This document shows positions 1 to 9,119 of a stretch of 64,000 nt of DNA, piece after piece (position 1 is the stretch's first letter; each line of letters opens with the position of its first letter). Where the stretch lies: assembly GCA_010672965.1 (NCBI GenBank), contig JAAHFN010000035.1, positions 16,231 to 80,230 on the forward strand. Direction: 5' to 3'. This stretch comes from Oscillatoria sp. SIO1A7. Its GTDB lineage: Bacteria > Cyanobacteriota > Cyanobacteriia > Cyanobacteriales > Laspinemataceae. A program made the translations under genes and the position numbers. The notes beneath the pieces were generated by a model. That model had not been told where the DNA came from and searched no databases. It was given only the letters and a program-made list of their open reading frames with translations.

Positions 1-43
1 ACAGGGGTAATGCGTAAGTCCTGCCTTACCTGCCAATACTGGC

Positions 44-96
44 ATATCCCAAACCCCTTACCTATTATGTATGCCTAGGTAAGGGGTTTGGGATAT
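44..96. repeat. 20-bp perfect inverted repeat (hairpin)
   Basis: The arm ATATCCCAAACCCCTTACCT (44-63) is followed after 13 bases by its exact reverse complement (77-96). It lies about 210 bp beyond the stop of the leftward epimerase gene. It could be a palindromic intergenic element or a strong hairpin. No T-run follows, so a simple intrinsic terminator is unlikely. Confidence 0.8.
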
Positions 97-120
97 TGCT
101 CAGTCTAGCAGATTCGATCT

Positions 121-306
121 GTAGTTGCCGCACTAGGGTGTGGGGTGTAGGGCGTGGGGTGTAGGGGTTTGAATTAGGGTTTAGGGGTAGGCTGTAGGGG
201 TTTTAATTGGGGGTTTAGGATGTAGGCGGCAAAGCCGAAAATGCGATATTTTCTTCTTCTCTACACCCTACACCTTATACCCTACACCCTACACCCTACA
301 CTCTAG
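121..306. repeat. STRR-type heptamer array (GTGTAGG / CCCTACA)
   Basis: This stretch is built from degenerate heptamers GGTGTAG and, on the opposite polarity, CCCTACA, reaching almost to the stop codon of the epimerase gene. Seven-base tandem repeats of this sort are known in cyanobacteria as STRRs. The same unit recurs at 8.8-8.95, 23.0-23.2 and 33.2 kb. No gene is visible here. Confidence 0.8.
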
Positions 307-308
307 AC

Positions 309-2459
309 TTACCTCATGGTAACTTCTTGACCGAATTCGCTGTTTTTGATTGCTTCTTTCACTTGGCCCTTAGCGCCTTCAATAACAATCTCGAATTTAG
401 CGCCGAGCTTTTGCTTGGTGAAAATCATATAGCGAATTCCTTCGCTAGAGATATGGTCGAGCTGAATCATATCGAACTCGATGGAGGTGGCGTTCTGCTC
501 TTTGGCACCTTCCATCGCTGCTTCGAGATACTTGATTCCCGAGGGATCGAAATCACCTTCCAAAGCAATCTTGGCAACACCGCCAGTTACATTTACCAGG
601 TCGGCGCTGAATTTAACCCCTTTAGGAACCAGACGTACCCGGACTTCCAGTTCGCCGTGGTCGTCAGGCAGATTAACGGTCAGGGCATTCTCATCGTAGT
701 CGGTGTAAGAACGACCGTTTAACCAGACTTCGATCAAGCGGACGCTACCTTCGGGCAGAATATCCGGCGCTACGCGCAGGATGTTGTCTTCAAAACCACC
801 GGGCATGGGCTTGAAGAAGAAGTCCATCGGCTCCTTGGTAATCAGCAGGTTGATATAGACTGCTGCCAAGTAGCACAGCTCGAAGGAGTGGTAGCCGGCC
901 ATCGAGTGGCTGCCTTTGCCGCGCTCGGTACCCAGAGCGTAGGGAAGTCCGTTGGTCAGGACGTTGAAATAGACGCCACCGGCTTCAGTATCCAGGAACC
1001 ATGCATTGTAGAAGGCAGTACCTTCGCGAGCGTAGTTGAGGTATTCCTGCTTGTCGCCATAGACCCCCTGCATGATGTAGTAAGCCAGGATGCCTTGCTC
1101 TTGCTGCCACCAGGCTTTGCGATCGTGCCATGCAAAGCGGTGGAATTTTTCCCCGGGTCCGGTAATGCGCTCTACCACGTCCCACCAGCCGCCGCGCTGG
1201 CGATCGCAACCTGCATCTGGCATTAAATCCCCAATTTTTTGGGCAAAATCCTTGTACTTATCTTTAGCCTTCAGGCTGTACATCCGGGTCAAGTTCCAGG
1301 CAATCTTCAGGTTGTGGCCGACCACGCCCCGGTTCTGTTGCCATCCCCAAGTCTGGTCTTTAGACCAATCATCGTAGAACTTCTCTTGGACGAAGGGACT
1401 TTCTTCGTAATCGGGGAAGTGAGCCTCAATAGTATCGAAGGTGTACTCCAGGAAGTCGGCATATTCTTGTTTGCCCGTTGCCAGCCAGAGATTGATCAGG
1501 TAAGCAGGGGCGTGGTCGCCAACGGAGTTCCAATTTTTCTTGGCTTTGTTGCGTCCGAGACCTTCAACGTGCGGACTTAGGGTAATCGGATCGATGTGAG
1601 AGTAGTATCCGCCTTTCTCTGTCTTGTCCTTAAAGAAGCGATCGAACAAGTTTATGGTTGACTTGACATCTTCGAGAATCCGAGGATCTCCGGTAATCCG
1701 GTAGGTCTGCACCGGACCTGCCAAGGCATAAATTTGCTCGTAGCAGGGGATAGCATCGAAGTCGTCGTCAGACTCCGAGGCAAAGATTTTTTGCTCGCTG
1801 CCGTCATCGTTGATATCGACGGCATGATACCAGTAGGTAATGCCTTCGCTCTTATCTTGGAAGCGGAGGTGATCGCGCAGGTAGTCCGTTCCTTTTTGGG
1901 CGGCTTCTAGATAGCGTGCTTCTCCGGTTAGCAGATAAGCAGAGGCAAACCCATAGACCAGACGAGACATGGTATCGGTTTCTTGGCGGCCTGCCTTTTT
2001 CTTCTGTCCGCTAATCGTCAGGTTAGTCCGATAATTAGCGTAGTCAATCTTGCCACCTTCTTGGACGTTAAATTCTGCTTCTAAGTAGAATTCAGCCAAT
2101 TCGCGAATCTGCTTTATCCACCAGTCTTGCTTCTCGAACATGTACTGGTTTTCAGTACGGCCGACAAAGACGAGATGCTTGGCATCAAACAGGTATTCTC
2201 CGCCCTCGCCATCTGGATAGAATATGCCATACACAAACAGAAACCGTCCGGGCTTCAGCATATCCCGCATCTGACCCGAGGCATCGTGATAGCCTTCTCC
2301 GAGGTTGCGCATCAGTTCTGCGAACGCAGTCTCGGTGAAATGGACTTGAAATTCCCGGCCGTCGGAGGTTTTTAAGCCAAAGGTATCTTTAGCTTTATCA
2401 TACTGAGTGACATACCCAGCAATCAAGTCAGAAAAAGGAAACTCGATTCTTGTTGGCAT
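309..2459 (-). CDS. AGE-family epimerase/isomerase with C-terminal STAS-like domain
   Basis: This 716-aa protein is much longer than a typical N-acylglucosamine 2-epimerase (about 400 aa). Residues ~1-110 are an unassigned N-terminal segment. Residues ~110-560 look like the alpha/alpha-barrel of the AGE superfamily, rich in Trp and His (for example GGWWDVVERITGPG and KAWWQQEQGI). Residues ~615-716 resemble a STAS domain: a strand-turn IALEGDFDPSG, then DHISSEGIRYM where anti-sigma antagonists carry the phosphorylatable Ser. AGE enzymes act on sugars in the cytoplasm; the substrate here cannot be read from sequence. No signal peptide is seen. The ATG start is clear. Fusion of a sugar-epimerase fold to a STAS-like domain is unusual; the STAS call rests on motif resemblance only. 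Confidence 0.75.
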   Translation of the reverse strand: MPTRIEFPFSDLIAGYVTQYDKAKDTFGLKTSDGREFQVHFTETAFAELMRNLGEGYHDASGQMRDMLKPGRFLFVYGIFYPDGEGGEYLFDAKHLVFVGRTENQYMFEKQDWWIKQIRELAEFYLEAEFNVQEGGKIDYANYRTNLTISGQKKKAGRQETDTMSRLVYGFASAYLLTGEARYLEAAQKGTDYLRDHLRFQDKSEGITYWYHAVDINDDGSEQKIFASESDDDFDAIPCYEQIYALAGPVQTYRITGDPRILEDVKSTINLFDRFFKDKTEKGGYYSHIDPITLSPHVEGLGRNKAKKNWNSVGDHAPAYLINLWLATGKQEYADFLEYTFDTIEAHFPDYEESPFVQEKFYDDWSKDQTWGWQQNRGVVGHNLKIAWNLTRMYSLKAKDKYKDFAQKIGDLMPDAGCDRQRGGWWDVVERITGPGEKFHRFAWHDRKAWWQQEQGILAYYIMQGVYGDKQEYLNYAREGTAFYNAWFLDTEAGGVYFNVLTNGLPYALGTERGKGSHSMAGYHSFELCYLAAVYINLLITKEPMDFFFKPMPGGFEDNILRVAPDILPEGSVRLIEVWLNGRSYTDYDENALTVNLPDDHGELEVRVRLVPKGVKFSADLVNVTGGVAKIALEGDFDPSGIKYLEAAMEGAKEQNATSIEFDMIQLDHISSEGIRYMIFTKQKLGAKFEIVIEGAKGQVKEAIKNSEFGQEVTMR

Positions 2460-2536
2460 TGGTTTTCGCTACCTACAATCTAATAGTTTCTTGTCAATCT
2501 CGCTCGTTTTTGTCTTGCAAGTCCCTAACCTATAGG

Positions 2537-2840
2537 GGAGAAACCCGGTTTTTTGGACAATACCCTCGCCATTTTCCCGCGTGTTAACAAGGTGTAGGGG
2601 CGACAGCATTCCTTAGATAACTTTTGCACTCTTGGCAAAAACTTATTGTGTTGGAATGCTTCGCCCTGGGTTGCATAGGGGATGCATAGGCGTCTGGGGC
2701 CCGCGCATACCAAGATAATAAGTTTACCATAAGAGCAAAGATTGTCGTTCGGGATGCTGTCGCCCTTACATCCCCTACATCCCCCTACCAGGAAGTTTTT
2801 CAGATAGGCGTTGGTATTGTTGGAAAAACCGGGTTTCTGG
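2537..2840. repeat. ~300-bp interspersed repeat, copy 1
   Basis: The intergenic stretch 2460-2868 is filled by an element that starts GGAGAAACCCGGTTTTTTGG, contains GTAGGGGCGACAGCATTCC and GGAATGCTTCGCCC, and ends near AAAAACCGGGTTTCTGGC. The same arrangement recurs at 11618-11943, and fragments occur at 12.1, 24.1 and 32.1 kb. Its ends are inverted (AGAAACCCGG versus CCGGGTTTCT). A 119-codon leftward frame through it is a repeat translation, not a gene. Confidence 0.75.
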
Positions 2841-2868
2841 CTCCGGCTCCCCTTTGCGATTAGGCCGT

Positions 2869-3762
2869 TTATGACCCTAGCCACAAAGCTGCGTTGCGGA
2901 CGTATGCCTTAACGTCTTCCAACAGTTGCGGGTTTTTTTGGATGCGATCGCTTGGCGCTTCTGTTACAAAACTGGGGCAGCCCAGGTCTGGATCCCAGTT
3001 GTAATCTACCAAATGATGGAAGCTGGACTCTGCGATCGCCCGACCCAACTTATGCCCGTCGGCATCCTCGATTGACTCGAAAGCCACGATCAGATTAAAC
3101 GGCCGATTCGTGACTTTGCTGCTGCTCGTCGCGATCGCGCGGGCATGCGAGGCTCCAGGCGGAACGCTTATCGCTCCCTCATGGGGATGGCTGGGCAAAT
3201 TTTCCACTACTCCAGAAGGGGTGCGCATTAGTTCGTGAACTGGTTCTACCACCGTCACTTTCTGACAGTCGCCATTGGCTCCAGAGTGGTAGTTTGGCCA
3301 GGTAATGTCCGTTGTATAGGTGTCATCTATACAAAGCCGCTCCGGATCTGGCTCTGGATTTTGAGTGTGGAAATGGTGGGAGTTGCTCACCGAGTTGCAA
3401 GAGCTACCCAGATTGCTAAAAGAAATCCCCAAGTCCTCGTGGTCTCGGGTTGCTAGAATTCCTCCCCCCCGCTGGTGAAAGGCAGCAATTCCAGCTCCTT
3501 CTTTTTCGGTCAGCCCATTGCCACAATCGACCCCAAACAGCCATATTTCGTCGAAGTCTGACTCGCCGAGGCTGCTCAATACGGGGTCGCTCCCACTCTC
3601 ATCGGGGGTGCGATCGCGACCCTCGACTTCAAACAAAGGTTCTCCCGCCTCATTTTTCTGCGATGCTAGATAATCCCGCAATAAAGAAAAGCGGGTAATA
3701 TTCCAATCATCCTCTGCCGTAGGGATGGTAGTCTGTAATAAAATCCGAATTGGTTTGGCCAC
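2869..3762 (-). CDS. Class I glutamine amidotransferase-like/ThuA-like hypothetical protein
   Basis: This 297-aa protein begins IRILLQTTIPTAEDDW. Residues ~70-110 (FDEIWLFGVDCGNGLTEKEG, then FHQRGGGILATRDH) have the strand-loop pattern of a flavodoxin-like GATase/ThuA fold, where a Rossmann-like core ends in a gly-rich turn. Several His residues cluster later (SNSHHFHTQ, PNYHSG, PSHPHEG), which could bind metal, but no catalytic Cys-His-Glu triad can be assigned. It has no signal peptide. It sits between the epimerase and glgX genes on the same strand, with repeat-filled spacing, so co-transcription is uncertain. The function is unknown. Confidence 0.6.
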   Translation of the reverse strand: MAKPIRILLQTTIPTAEDDWNITRFSLLRDYLASQKNEAGEPLFEVEGRDRTPDESGSDPVLSSLGESDFDEIWLFGVDCGNGLTEKEGAGIAAFHQRGGGILATRDHEDLGISFSNLGSSCNSVSNSHHFHTQNPEPDPERLCIDDTYTTDITWPNYHSGANGDCQKVTVVEPVHELMRTPSGVVENLPSHPHEGAISVPPGASHARAIATSSSKVTNRPFNLIVAFESIEDADGHKLGRAIAESSFHHLVDYNWDPDLGCPSFVTEAPSDRIQKNPQLLEDVKAYVRNAALWLGS

Positions 3763-3874
3763 GGTTGTTCTTGACTAATGCTTGAGTAGATTACTTTTAT
3801 TTTAACGCCTCTACCAAAGTAGCTCGCCTACTTACTATCCTACTTGCTACCTGCTTGCTCCTCCGCTTGCCTTC

Positions 3875-5992
3875 TTACTTAGAAACCAAAACAACAACGC
3901 TGCGACCCGTAACCAAGTAGCTATTAGTAGTTATTTGTATTTCTTGCCCGGGTTCGGCGATATCTCCTGGGGAAGCTTGGGCCGTATCCACTGCCCTGTA
4001 CCATTTCCGAGATTTAATTCCTGGGATTTTAAATTCTAGGGGTTCCCAGTACATATTCATCATCACATGAAGATCGTCTGCTTCATCTAATCCTCCCAGG
4101 GTGAAAGCCAGACAGCGAGCATCTGGATCGTCCCAACCGGGATTGCCCAACTGGGTGCCGTGCCAGCAAAGATCTTTCTGACCGCGCTCGTTTAGCTCGC
4201 CCGTAAAAAACCGAGGCCGCTTTACGGTTGAATTGCGCTTGCGGAAGTCGATTATCAGCTTCCAGAACCGGAACATCTGGCTATTTTTTTCCACCAAGCT
4301 CCAATCGAACCAGCTTATGTCGCTATCCTGGCAATAAGCATTATTATTACCTTTTTGGGTGCGCCGCACTTCATCCCCCATCTCCATCATGGGCACCCCT
4401 TGGGACAGCATGAGGATAGTGGCAAAGTTTTTAATTTGGCGATCGCGCAGTTGCTCAATCCCCGGATCGTTGGTCTCTCCCTCTACCCCACAATTCCAGC
4501 TCATATTATCGTCAGCCCCATCCCGGCTTTCTTCCCCATTAGCCTCGTTATGCTTGTCATTATACGAGACCAAATCGTTGAGGGTAAAGCCATCGTGGGC
4601 GATGATAAAATTAACGCTGTTTACTGGCAGGTGTCCGCTTCTTGACCCGTACATATCCGCACTTCCGGCAATGCGACTCGCCACCTCCCCGACCAATCCG
4701 GGCTCTCCCTTGACGAAACTCCGCACCGTATCCCGATAGCGCCCGTTCCATTCCGCCCAGCGATATCCGGGGAAATAGCCCACCTGATACAGTCCTGCTG
4801 CATCCCAGGCTTCGGCAATTACTTTAGCATCGCTTAAAATATCGTCTAATTCTATCGCCCAAACAACCGGCGGGTGTTCCATTGGCGCTCCATCTTCCCC
4901 TCGGGACAGCACCGAACCTTCGTCAAAACGGAAACCATCCACATGCATTTCTTCCACCCAGTATCGCAGACAATCTACAATCAACTTTTCTGCTACTGGG
5001 TGGTTGCAATTAAAAGTATTGCCGCAGCCAGTGTAGTCGTAATAATACTGCTTGTCCTCTTGGACTAGATAATAGTATATCTTGTTATCTATCCCCTTGT
5101 AGGAAAACAAAGGCCCTTCATGGTTGCCTTCATCCGTATGGTTAAAAACTACATCTAGAATTACTTCTATTCCTGCTTTATGCAGGGCTTTCACCATATC
5201 CCGAAACTCTTTAACGTGCTGGCAAGCTTCTGGTTTAACGCAATAACTCGGGTGAGGGGCGAAAAAGCTCATTGTGCTGTAGCCCCAGTAGTTCTTTAGC
5301 TCCTTCCCGTTATAGGTTCGCAGCACTTCTGTATCGTCGAACTCGCAGACGGGCAGCAGCTCTATCGCCGTTACACCTAACTCTTTAAGATAAGGAATTT
5401 TTTCTATAATCGCAGAAAACGTACCTGGATTCTTTACGCCAGACGTAGGCGATTGAGTAAAGCCGCCAACATGCATCTCGTAGATAATCGTTTCGCTCAT
5501 TGGCCGCTTGAGCAGCTCGTCTCCTTCCCAGTCATAGCCCGAAATATCTATGACTGCGCTTCGCATCGAAGTTCTCAGATTATCCTTACCGGGAATGCAA
5601 GCATCGCCGCGATTCCACAAGTTTTTGTTATTTCCTCTTGCATAGGGATCGATAACCACCTTACTTTTGTCAAAGCGATGTCCCTCGCTCCAGTTTGAAG
5701 GCCCATCAAATCGGTAGGCGTAATGCACTCCGGACTTTAAGCCTCTAACATAGGCGTGCCAAAAGTGAAATGTTTTATTAACCGTCGGATCCAGTTCGAT
5801 TATCTGAGTCGGTTCTGGGCTGTCATGTTCGTCGAACAGCAACAGCTCTACCCCTGTGGCATTCTCTGAAAAAATAGAGAAGTTTACCCCATCCTTATCC
5901 GGTACTGCACCGAGAGGATGCGGCCGACCTGCCTCTACTTTGCAATTAGCCTCTACTTTGCAATTAGTTTTTTGTACTGAAAAAGCTGTCAT
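3875..5992 (-). CDS. glgX: Glycogen debranching enzyme (isoamylase-type, GH13)
   Basis: This 705-aa protein hydrolyses alpha-1,6 branches of glycogen in the cytoplasm. The N-terminal CBM48-like domain (residues ~22-150: GRPHPLGAVPDKDGVNFSIF) precedes the GH13 barrel. Visible GH13 motifs are DVVFNH (280-285), nucleophile Asp357 in GFRFD, acid Glu394 in VIAEAWD and Asp467 in IIAHDG. The length fits GlgX. Position 358 is Glu (RFDEGSVL) where many GlgX have Leu. Near the start the six-residue unit NCKVEA is repeated in tandem, from an 18-bp direct duplication at about 5935-5970; it is upstream of the fold and probably harmless. The gene is single, flanked by intergenic DNA on both sides. Confidence 0.93.
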   Translation of the reverse strand: MTAFSVQKTNCKVEANCKVEAGRPHPLGAVPDKDGVNFSIFSENATGVELLLFDEHDSPEPTQIIELDPTVNKTFHFWHAYVRGLKSGVHYAYRFDGPSNWSEGHRFDKSKVVIDPYARGNNKNLWNRGDACIPGKDNLRTSMRSAVIDISGYDWEGDELLKRPMSETIIYEMHVGGFTQSPTSGVKNPGTFSAIIEKIPYLKELGVTAIELLPVCEFDDTEVLRTYNGKELKNYWGYSTMSFFAPHPSYCVKPEACQHVKEFRDMVKALHKAGIEVILDVVFNHTDEGNHEGPLFSYKGIDNKIYYYLVQEDKQYYYDYTGCGNTFNCNHPVAEKLIVDCLRYWVEEMHVDGFRFDEGSVLSRGEDGAPMEHPPVVWAIELDDILSDAKVIAEAWDAAGLYQVGYFPGYRWAEWNGRYRDTVRSFVKGEPGLVGEVASRIAGSADMYGSRSGHLPVNSVNFIIAHDGFTLNDLVSYNDKHNEANGEESRDGADDNMSWNCGVEGETNDPGIEQLRDRQIKNFATILMLSQGVPMMEMGDEVRRTQKGNNNAYCQDSDISWFDWSLVEKNSQMFRFWKLIIDFRKRNSTVKRPRFFTGELNERGQKDLCWHGTQLGNPGWDDPDARCLAFTLGGLDEADDLHVMMNMYWEPLEFKIPGIKSRKWYRAVDTAQASPGDIAEPGQEIQITTNSYLVTGRSVVVLVSK

Positions 5993-6404
5993 TTCCCTAT
6001 TCCATTACCCTTTATTCTGTTTTTCTTCTTCTTTCCCTTCCGCCCCATTCTTATATTCCCTCTCCTTTTCTTGGAGCCAGCTATTTTCTATAGTCCCTTT
6101 CGCTGGTCTAAGCTAAAAGCATACTGTCATTGCAGGCCAGCCGTATTTTTTACTATTTATCCTTTTATAAAACTTTGCTTATAATCTTACTTAATAGCGA
6201 TCTGCCTTTTCTTATCTTAAATCTATAAGCAGGGAAAACAATGGAAAAATTCTAGGTAAAATTGGCAATTTTATCGCTAATACAGTCTAAAGAGCGATTT
6301 TGTTTCTTGTCTGGAGGTCAGGGAAGGGAAAAACTGGGGGGACTAGCTTTGGTTCTTGCGATTGAAAACCCAATCTGTCGGACTATACCTTCACTAAAGA
6401 TGTT

Positions 6405-6930
6405 AGGGCCATTTACCTTGGGTGTTTTTCCGCCAACATTTGTGGTGCCAGCAAATCTATTGGCCGGGGATAAGGTGGATGGCGACCAAAGCTGTGATAT
6501 TAGGCTATACGACGGTGTAGAAAGTGCAAAAAGTGCAGAAGATGCAGAAAATTTCTGCATTCAATGTTGAAGTTCGAGCAAAACAGTGCTAATATGCATT
6601 TATAGCTCCCTAGCTAAGGGGTGCATAAAACAGGGCCACCTCTAATCGTGACCCTTGACAGTCGATGAATGAAAATGTGTTGTAGGAGGTGTTTTCACTC
6701 AAAGAGAAAAAATTTCTCCCTTAAAAACCGGGCTGCGGCGGGTAAGCCCTGGACTTGAGGCAACAAGTCCATTGGCTTACTCCAATCGCTAGCTCGGGTG
6801 GGAAGATAGCCCACCCCAAAATCCCGCCGATCTCGCACCCTGTCGCGGCAGCGGGTGGGTTTCCTTTGGGAGAAATTCTCGCTAATTTTTACCACTGGTC
6901 TTAATAAGGCTGGAAGTCAAGGAGCGGCTA
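6405..6930 (+). ncRNA. Putative structured RNA element, copy 1 (HEARO/omega-RNA-like?)
   Basis: About 520 bp without a convincing ORF is homologous, with many substitutions, to 48415-48940. Several helices are visible. They include GCCAA..TTGGC enclosing ATTTG..CAAAT (~6432-6464); CAGGG-c-CAC..GTG-a-CCCTTG (~6631-6658); a long-range AATTTCTCCC (6711-6720) with GGGAGAAATT (~6868-6877); and GGTAAGCC..GGCTTAC enclosing GGACTTG..CAAGTCC (~6741-6780). A conserved block GGTGGGAAGATAGCCCACC follows at 6797-6815. Copy 2 keeps the same helices with different bases, which is covariation. HEARO RNAs (omega-RNAs of IscB/IsrB) are known in cyanobacteria and also occur without an ORF; the assignment rests on remembered resemblance of the AGC..GGGGGAA..CACC block. 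No iscB gene is nearby. The strand was chosen by that resemblance. Confidence 0.5.
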
Positions 6931-7461
6931 AGGGGAAGTTCCTACCAGAGTCGTTCGATCGCGATCGCCTGCCGTTTTTTATAGTGATTGTGCCTATCGC
7001 CTGCTACGATCGCTCATTGCTGAATGCTTAAAGGCGAGCAGTAAGCGATCTTAAATTGGGAGCGATCGCTCTCTAATTTCCGAGGCTCGAAAAGCAAATT
7101 TATCTAGTGCAGGGCGGCAGAAATAATAAGCGATCGCCCTCTTGTGGCCGGTAGCCCGGATCCAAAGGTGTTTTGAATTTTGAATTGCGTGAATGAGAGA
7201 ATTCCGCGCAGCGGCACTAGATAACTTCTTCTTGCGTTTTGGCTTTTTCCCTTAACTCTAAAAATTGAGTGAAAACAAATCTGTTCTTGGGATTTAAGTC
7301 ATCAGATTTTATAGGTTATCTTACACCGCTCTTGGTAACGTTAAGCGGGAATGCGCGAGCAATAGGGCTGGGCATTCCCGCTTCCATCGGTCAATTCTTG
7401 CGAAGAGGGGGAGCGTAGAAATAGCAGTAAATTTTCCTACACTTTAGACTGTAGCCTAAAA
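6931..7461. other. Gene-free interval
   Basis: No ORF with family features is seen. The stretch is rich in HIP1-type sites (GCGATCGC and overlapping GATCGCGATCGC near 6957-6968). A short inverted pair GCGGGAATGCGC/GGCATTCCCGC (~7346-7382) could form a hairpin. Confidence 0.6.
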
Positions 7462-7902
7462 TTACCCTTCCAGAGGAGGGGGATTTTCTTCATCTTTAAA
7501 TCCTTCGCTGATTTCGACGATAAGCCCATCTGGGTCGGCAATCCAGACCGTGCGCCAGCCGGGAATCCAAGGGTCAAAATCTAGAGGACCGAGGGTAATC
7601 TTGGCGTCATCCCCCATTTCCTTAAGCTTTTCATCAACGCTGTCAACCTTAAAGCCAATCTGTCGCACGGAAGGAAAATTATACCCGTCGTTCTTTGCTG
7701 GCTCAATGGGAGAGTCTTCTGACGCTTTAAACAACTCCAAGTAGAAGGCCGAATCTTCCATTTTGATAAAAACGATTTGGTTTCCATCCGGGAGTTTCGC
7801 TACTCGGGCTCGCTTGAAACCGAAATGTTTGCTATACCACTTTTCAGTGGCAATAGGATCTTTGCAAGTCAATGCCAATTGAGAAAATATTTGCAGTCCC
7901 AT
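7462..7902 (-). CDS. VOC-superfamily (glyoxalase/dioxygenase-like) protein
   Basis: This ~146-aa single-domain protein begins MGLQIFSQLALTCKDPIATE. It shows the paired beta-alpha-beta-beta-beta modules of the vicinal oxygen chelate fold: CKDPIATEKWYSKHFGF opens the first half, IGFKVDSVDEKLKEMG the second, and it ends with the family signature WIADPDGLIVEISE. The last Glu is the usual metal ligand. The ATG at 7902 was chosen over an upstream in-frame TTG. Substrate is unknown. The gene stands alone, followed on its 5' side by a MITE-like element. Confidence 0.8.
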   Translation of the reverse strand: MGLQIFSQLALTCKDPIATEKWYSKHFGFKRARVAKLPDGNQIVFIKMEDSAFYLELFKASEDSPIEPAKNDGYNFPSVRQIGFKVDSVDEKLKEMGDDAKITLGPLDFDPWIPGWRTVWIADPDGLIVEISEGFKDEENPPPLEG

Positions 7903-7943
7903 AGTTCTCTGTGTCCTCAATTATTTTCTTAAAGCTTGTATTG

Positions 7944-8080
7944 TAGCGTTTCTCAAATAAGTGCAATCAACGATAGGGTAGGGGCGACAGCATCCCCACA
8001 ACTATCTCGGCGCTCAAATGGGGAATTCCCTTACTGGGATGCTTCGCCCAGGCAACCTCATATCAATTTGAGAACCGCTA
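7944..8080. repeat. MITE family 1, copy 1 (TIR TAGCGKTTCTCAAAT)
   Basis: The element begins TAGCGTTTCTCAAAT and ends with the near-reverse complement ATTTGAGAACCGCTA, 137 bp. TA dinucleotides flank it. The interior carries GTAGGGGCGACAGCATCCC and GGGATGCTTCGCCC in inverted orientation. It is closely similar to 17829-17975. A third element with the same ends but another interior interrupts a gene at 57628. Confidence 0.8.
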
Positions 8081-8186
8081 TAAGGGATTGCCAAATATAA
8101 AAGACATCCCTTTTTACCCCGTGGGGCACGATCGCGCAATTTGCTAATTTTTTTATTTGCGATCGCCCTATTTTGGTGTCGAACCT

Positions 8187-8771
8187 CTAACGCTCTGCCA
8201 AGATTTCAATCAACTTGCTGGCAAACAAACCAGCCTCATTGCCCGATCGCCCGGTTACCAAAAGTCCCATGTTCTCATCTTCATCGACCACCACATCCTC
8301 ATCGGTATATTTGGCTCCATAGGCCAAAGCATCGCCGATTAAATTATTGTGGCAAGTGAGGGAGCGACCTGCCACTAATTCTGGGGCGCGGGAGACGAGC
8401 CATAAACCGTGACAAATAATCCCTTTGACGATGTTTTTGTTAGCAAAAGCTCGCTTGAGAAACTCGACAGCGGGGGGGATTTTATTCACATCTTCGCTGT
8501 AACGGAGGCGATCGGACACTATCGCCGAGGGTACGATAATGGCGCTGTAGGTGGCCAGCTCTTCATCGTCTATATCTTCAAAGCTCTCGTTACAGGTAAA
8601 AGGAGCGTGATATTCATGTCCTTGGAAAGTTATAGACTCATTGCCCCACAGGCGAGTGAAGAAATGTAGGTCTGCTCCTTCTTCTGGAAAGCGATAGTGA
8701 TAGTACCAAATCTCATGTTCGTAGAAATCGCTTTCAATAAAAATGCCAATCTTTTTTCCTTTGAGCTTCAT
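8187..8771 (-). CDS. DJ-1/PfpI family protein
   Basis: This 194-aa flavodoxin-like protein has the DJ-1/PfpI layout: strand 1 with the conserved acid (KIGIFIESDFYEHE), and the nucleophile elbow VKGIICHGLWLVSRAPEL with its Cys next to His, then GRSLTCHNNLIGDALAYGA. The family includes proteases, chaperones, glyoxalases and amidases; the specific activity is unknown. The catalytic Cys is intact. A second PfpI-like gene is at 36371-37273. The start ATG is followed by a Lys-rich strand as in homologues. It is likely monocistronic. Confidence 0.85.
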   Translation of the reverse strand: MKLKGKKIGIFIESDFYEHEIWYYHYRFPEEGADLHFFTRLWGNESITFQGHEYHAPFTCNESFEDIDDEELATYSAIIVPSAIVSDRLRYSEDVNKIPPAVEFLKRAFANKNIVKGIICHGLWLVSRAPELVAGRSLTCHNNLIGDALAYGAKYTDEDVVVDEDENMGLLVTGRSGNEAGLFASKLIEILAER

Positions 8772-9119
8772 AATCTTACCTCAATTAAATTTTTAGGGTC
8801 TAGGGTGTAGGGTGTGGGGTGTCGGGTGTAGGGTGTAGGGTTTAGGGCGGAGAGGGAAGTAGAAACACCCCATCTCTCCCCATCTCTCCCCATCTCTCCC
8901 CATCTCTTTTCCCCACACCCCACATAAGCGGGTGTGGGGTGTGGGGTGCTCTTGTGTAGGGAAACTTCATGCTATTTCCCGACCGCTTTCGGGAGCTGGA
9001 AAGTCCTACGGGAACTCTGGATTCGGGTTTCAATTGGGAACGATCCCGGCGATCGCCAAAAACGGTGACAACCCCGAGCGAGTCAACACCCTACCCCACA
9101 CCCTACCGCCACAGCCTAC
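8772..9119. repeat. STRR heptamers and a decamer tandem repeat
   Basis: The gap between the PfpI and MDR genes holds GGGTGTA-type heptamers (8798-8845 and 8918-8950) and four copies of the decamer CATCTCTCCC (about 8870-8909). No gene is seen in this stretch. Confidence 0.75.

Noticed and set aside
121..306. CRISPR array or telomere-like sequence
   Set aside because: The 7-bp units are contiguous and degenerate with no spacers; they match the STRR type.
2525..2884. 119-codon leftward frame
   Set aside because: It is a translation of the interspersed repeat at 2537-2840 and would overlap the start of no transcription unit; the same frame is not kept in the repeat copy at 11618.
6262..6570. 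102-codon rightward frame
   Set aside because: It overlaps the structured RNA element and is not preserved in the second copy.
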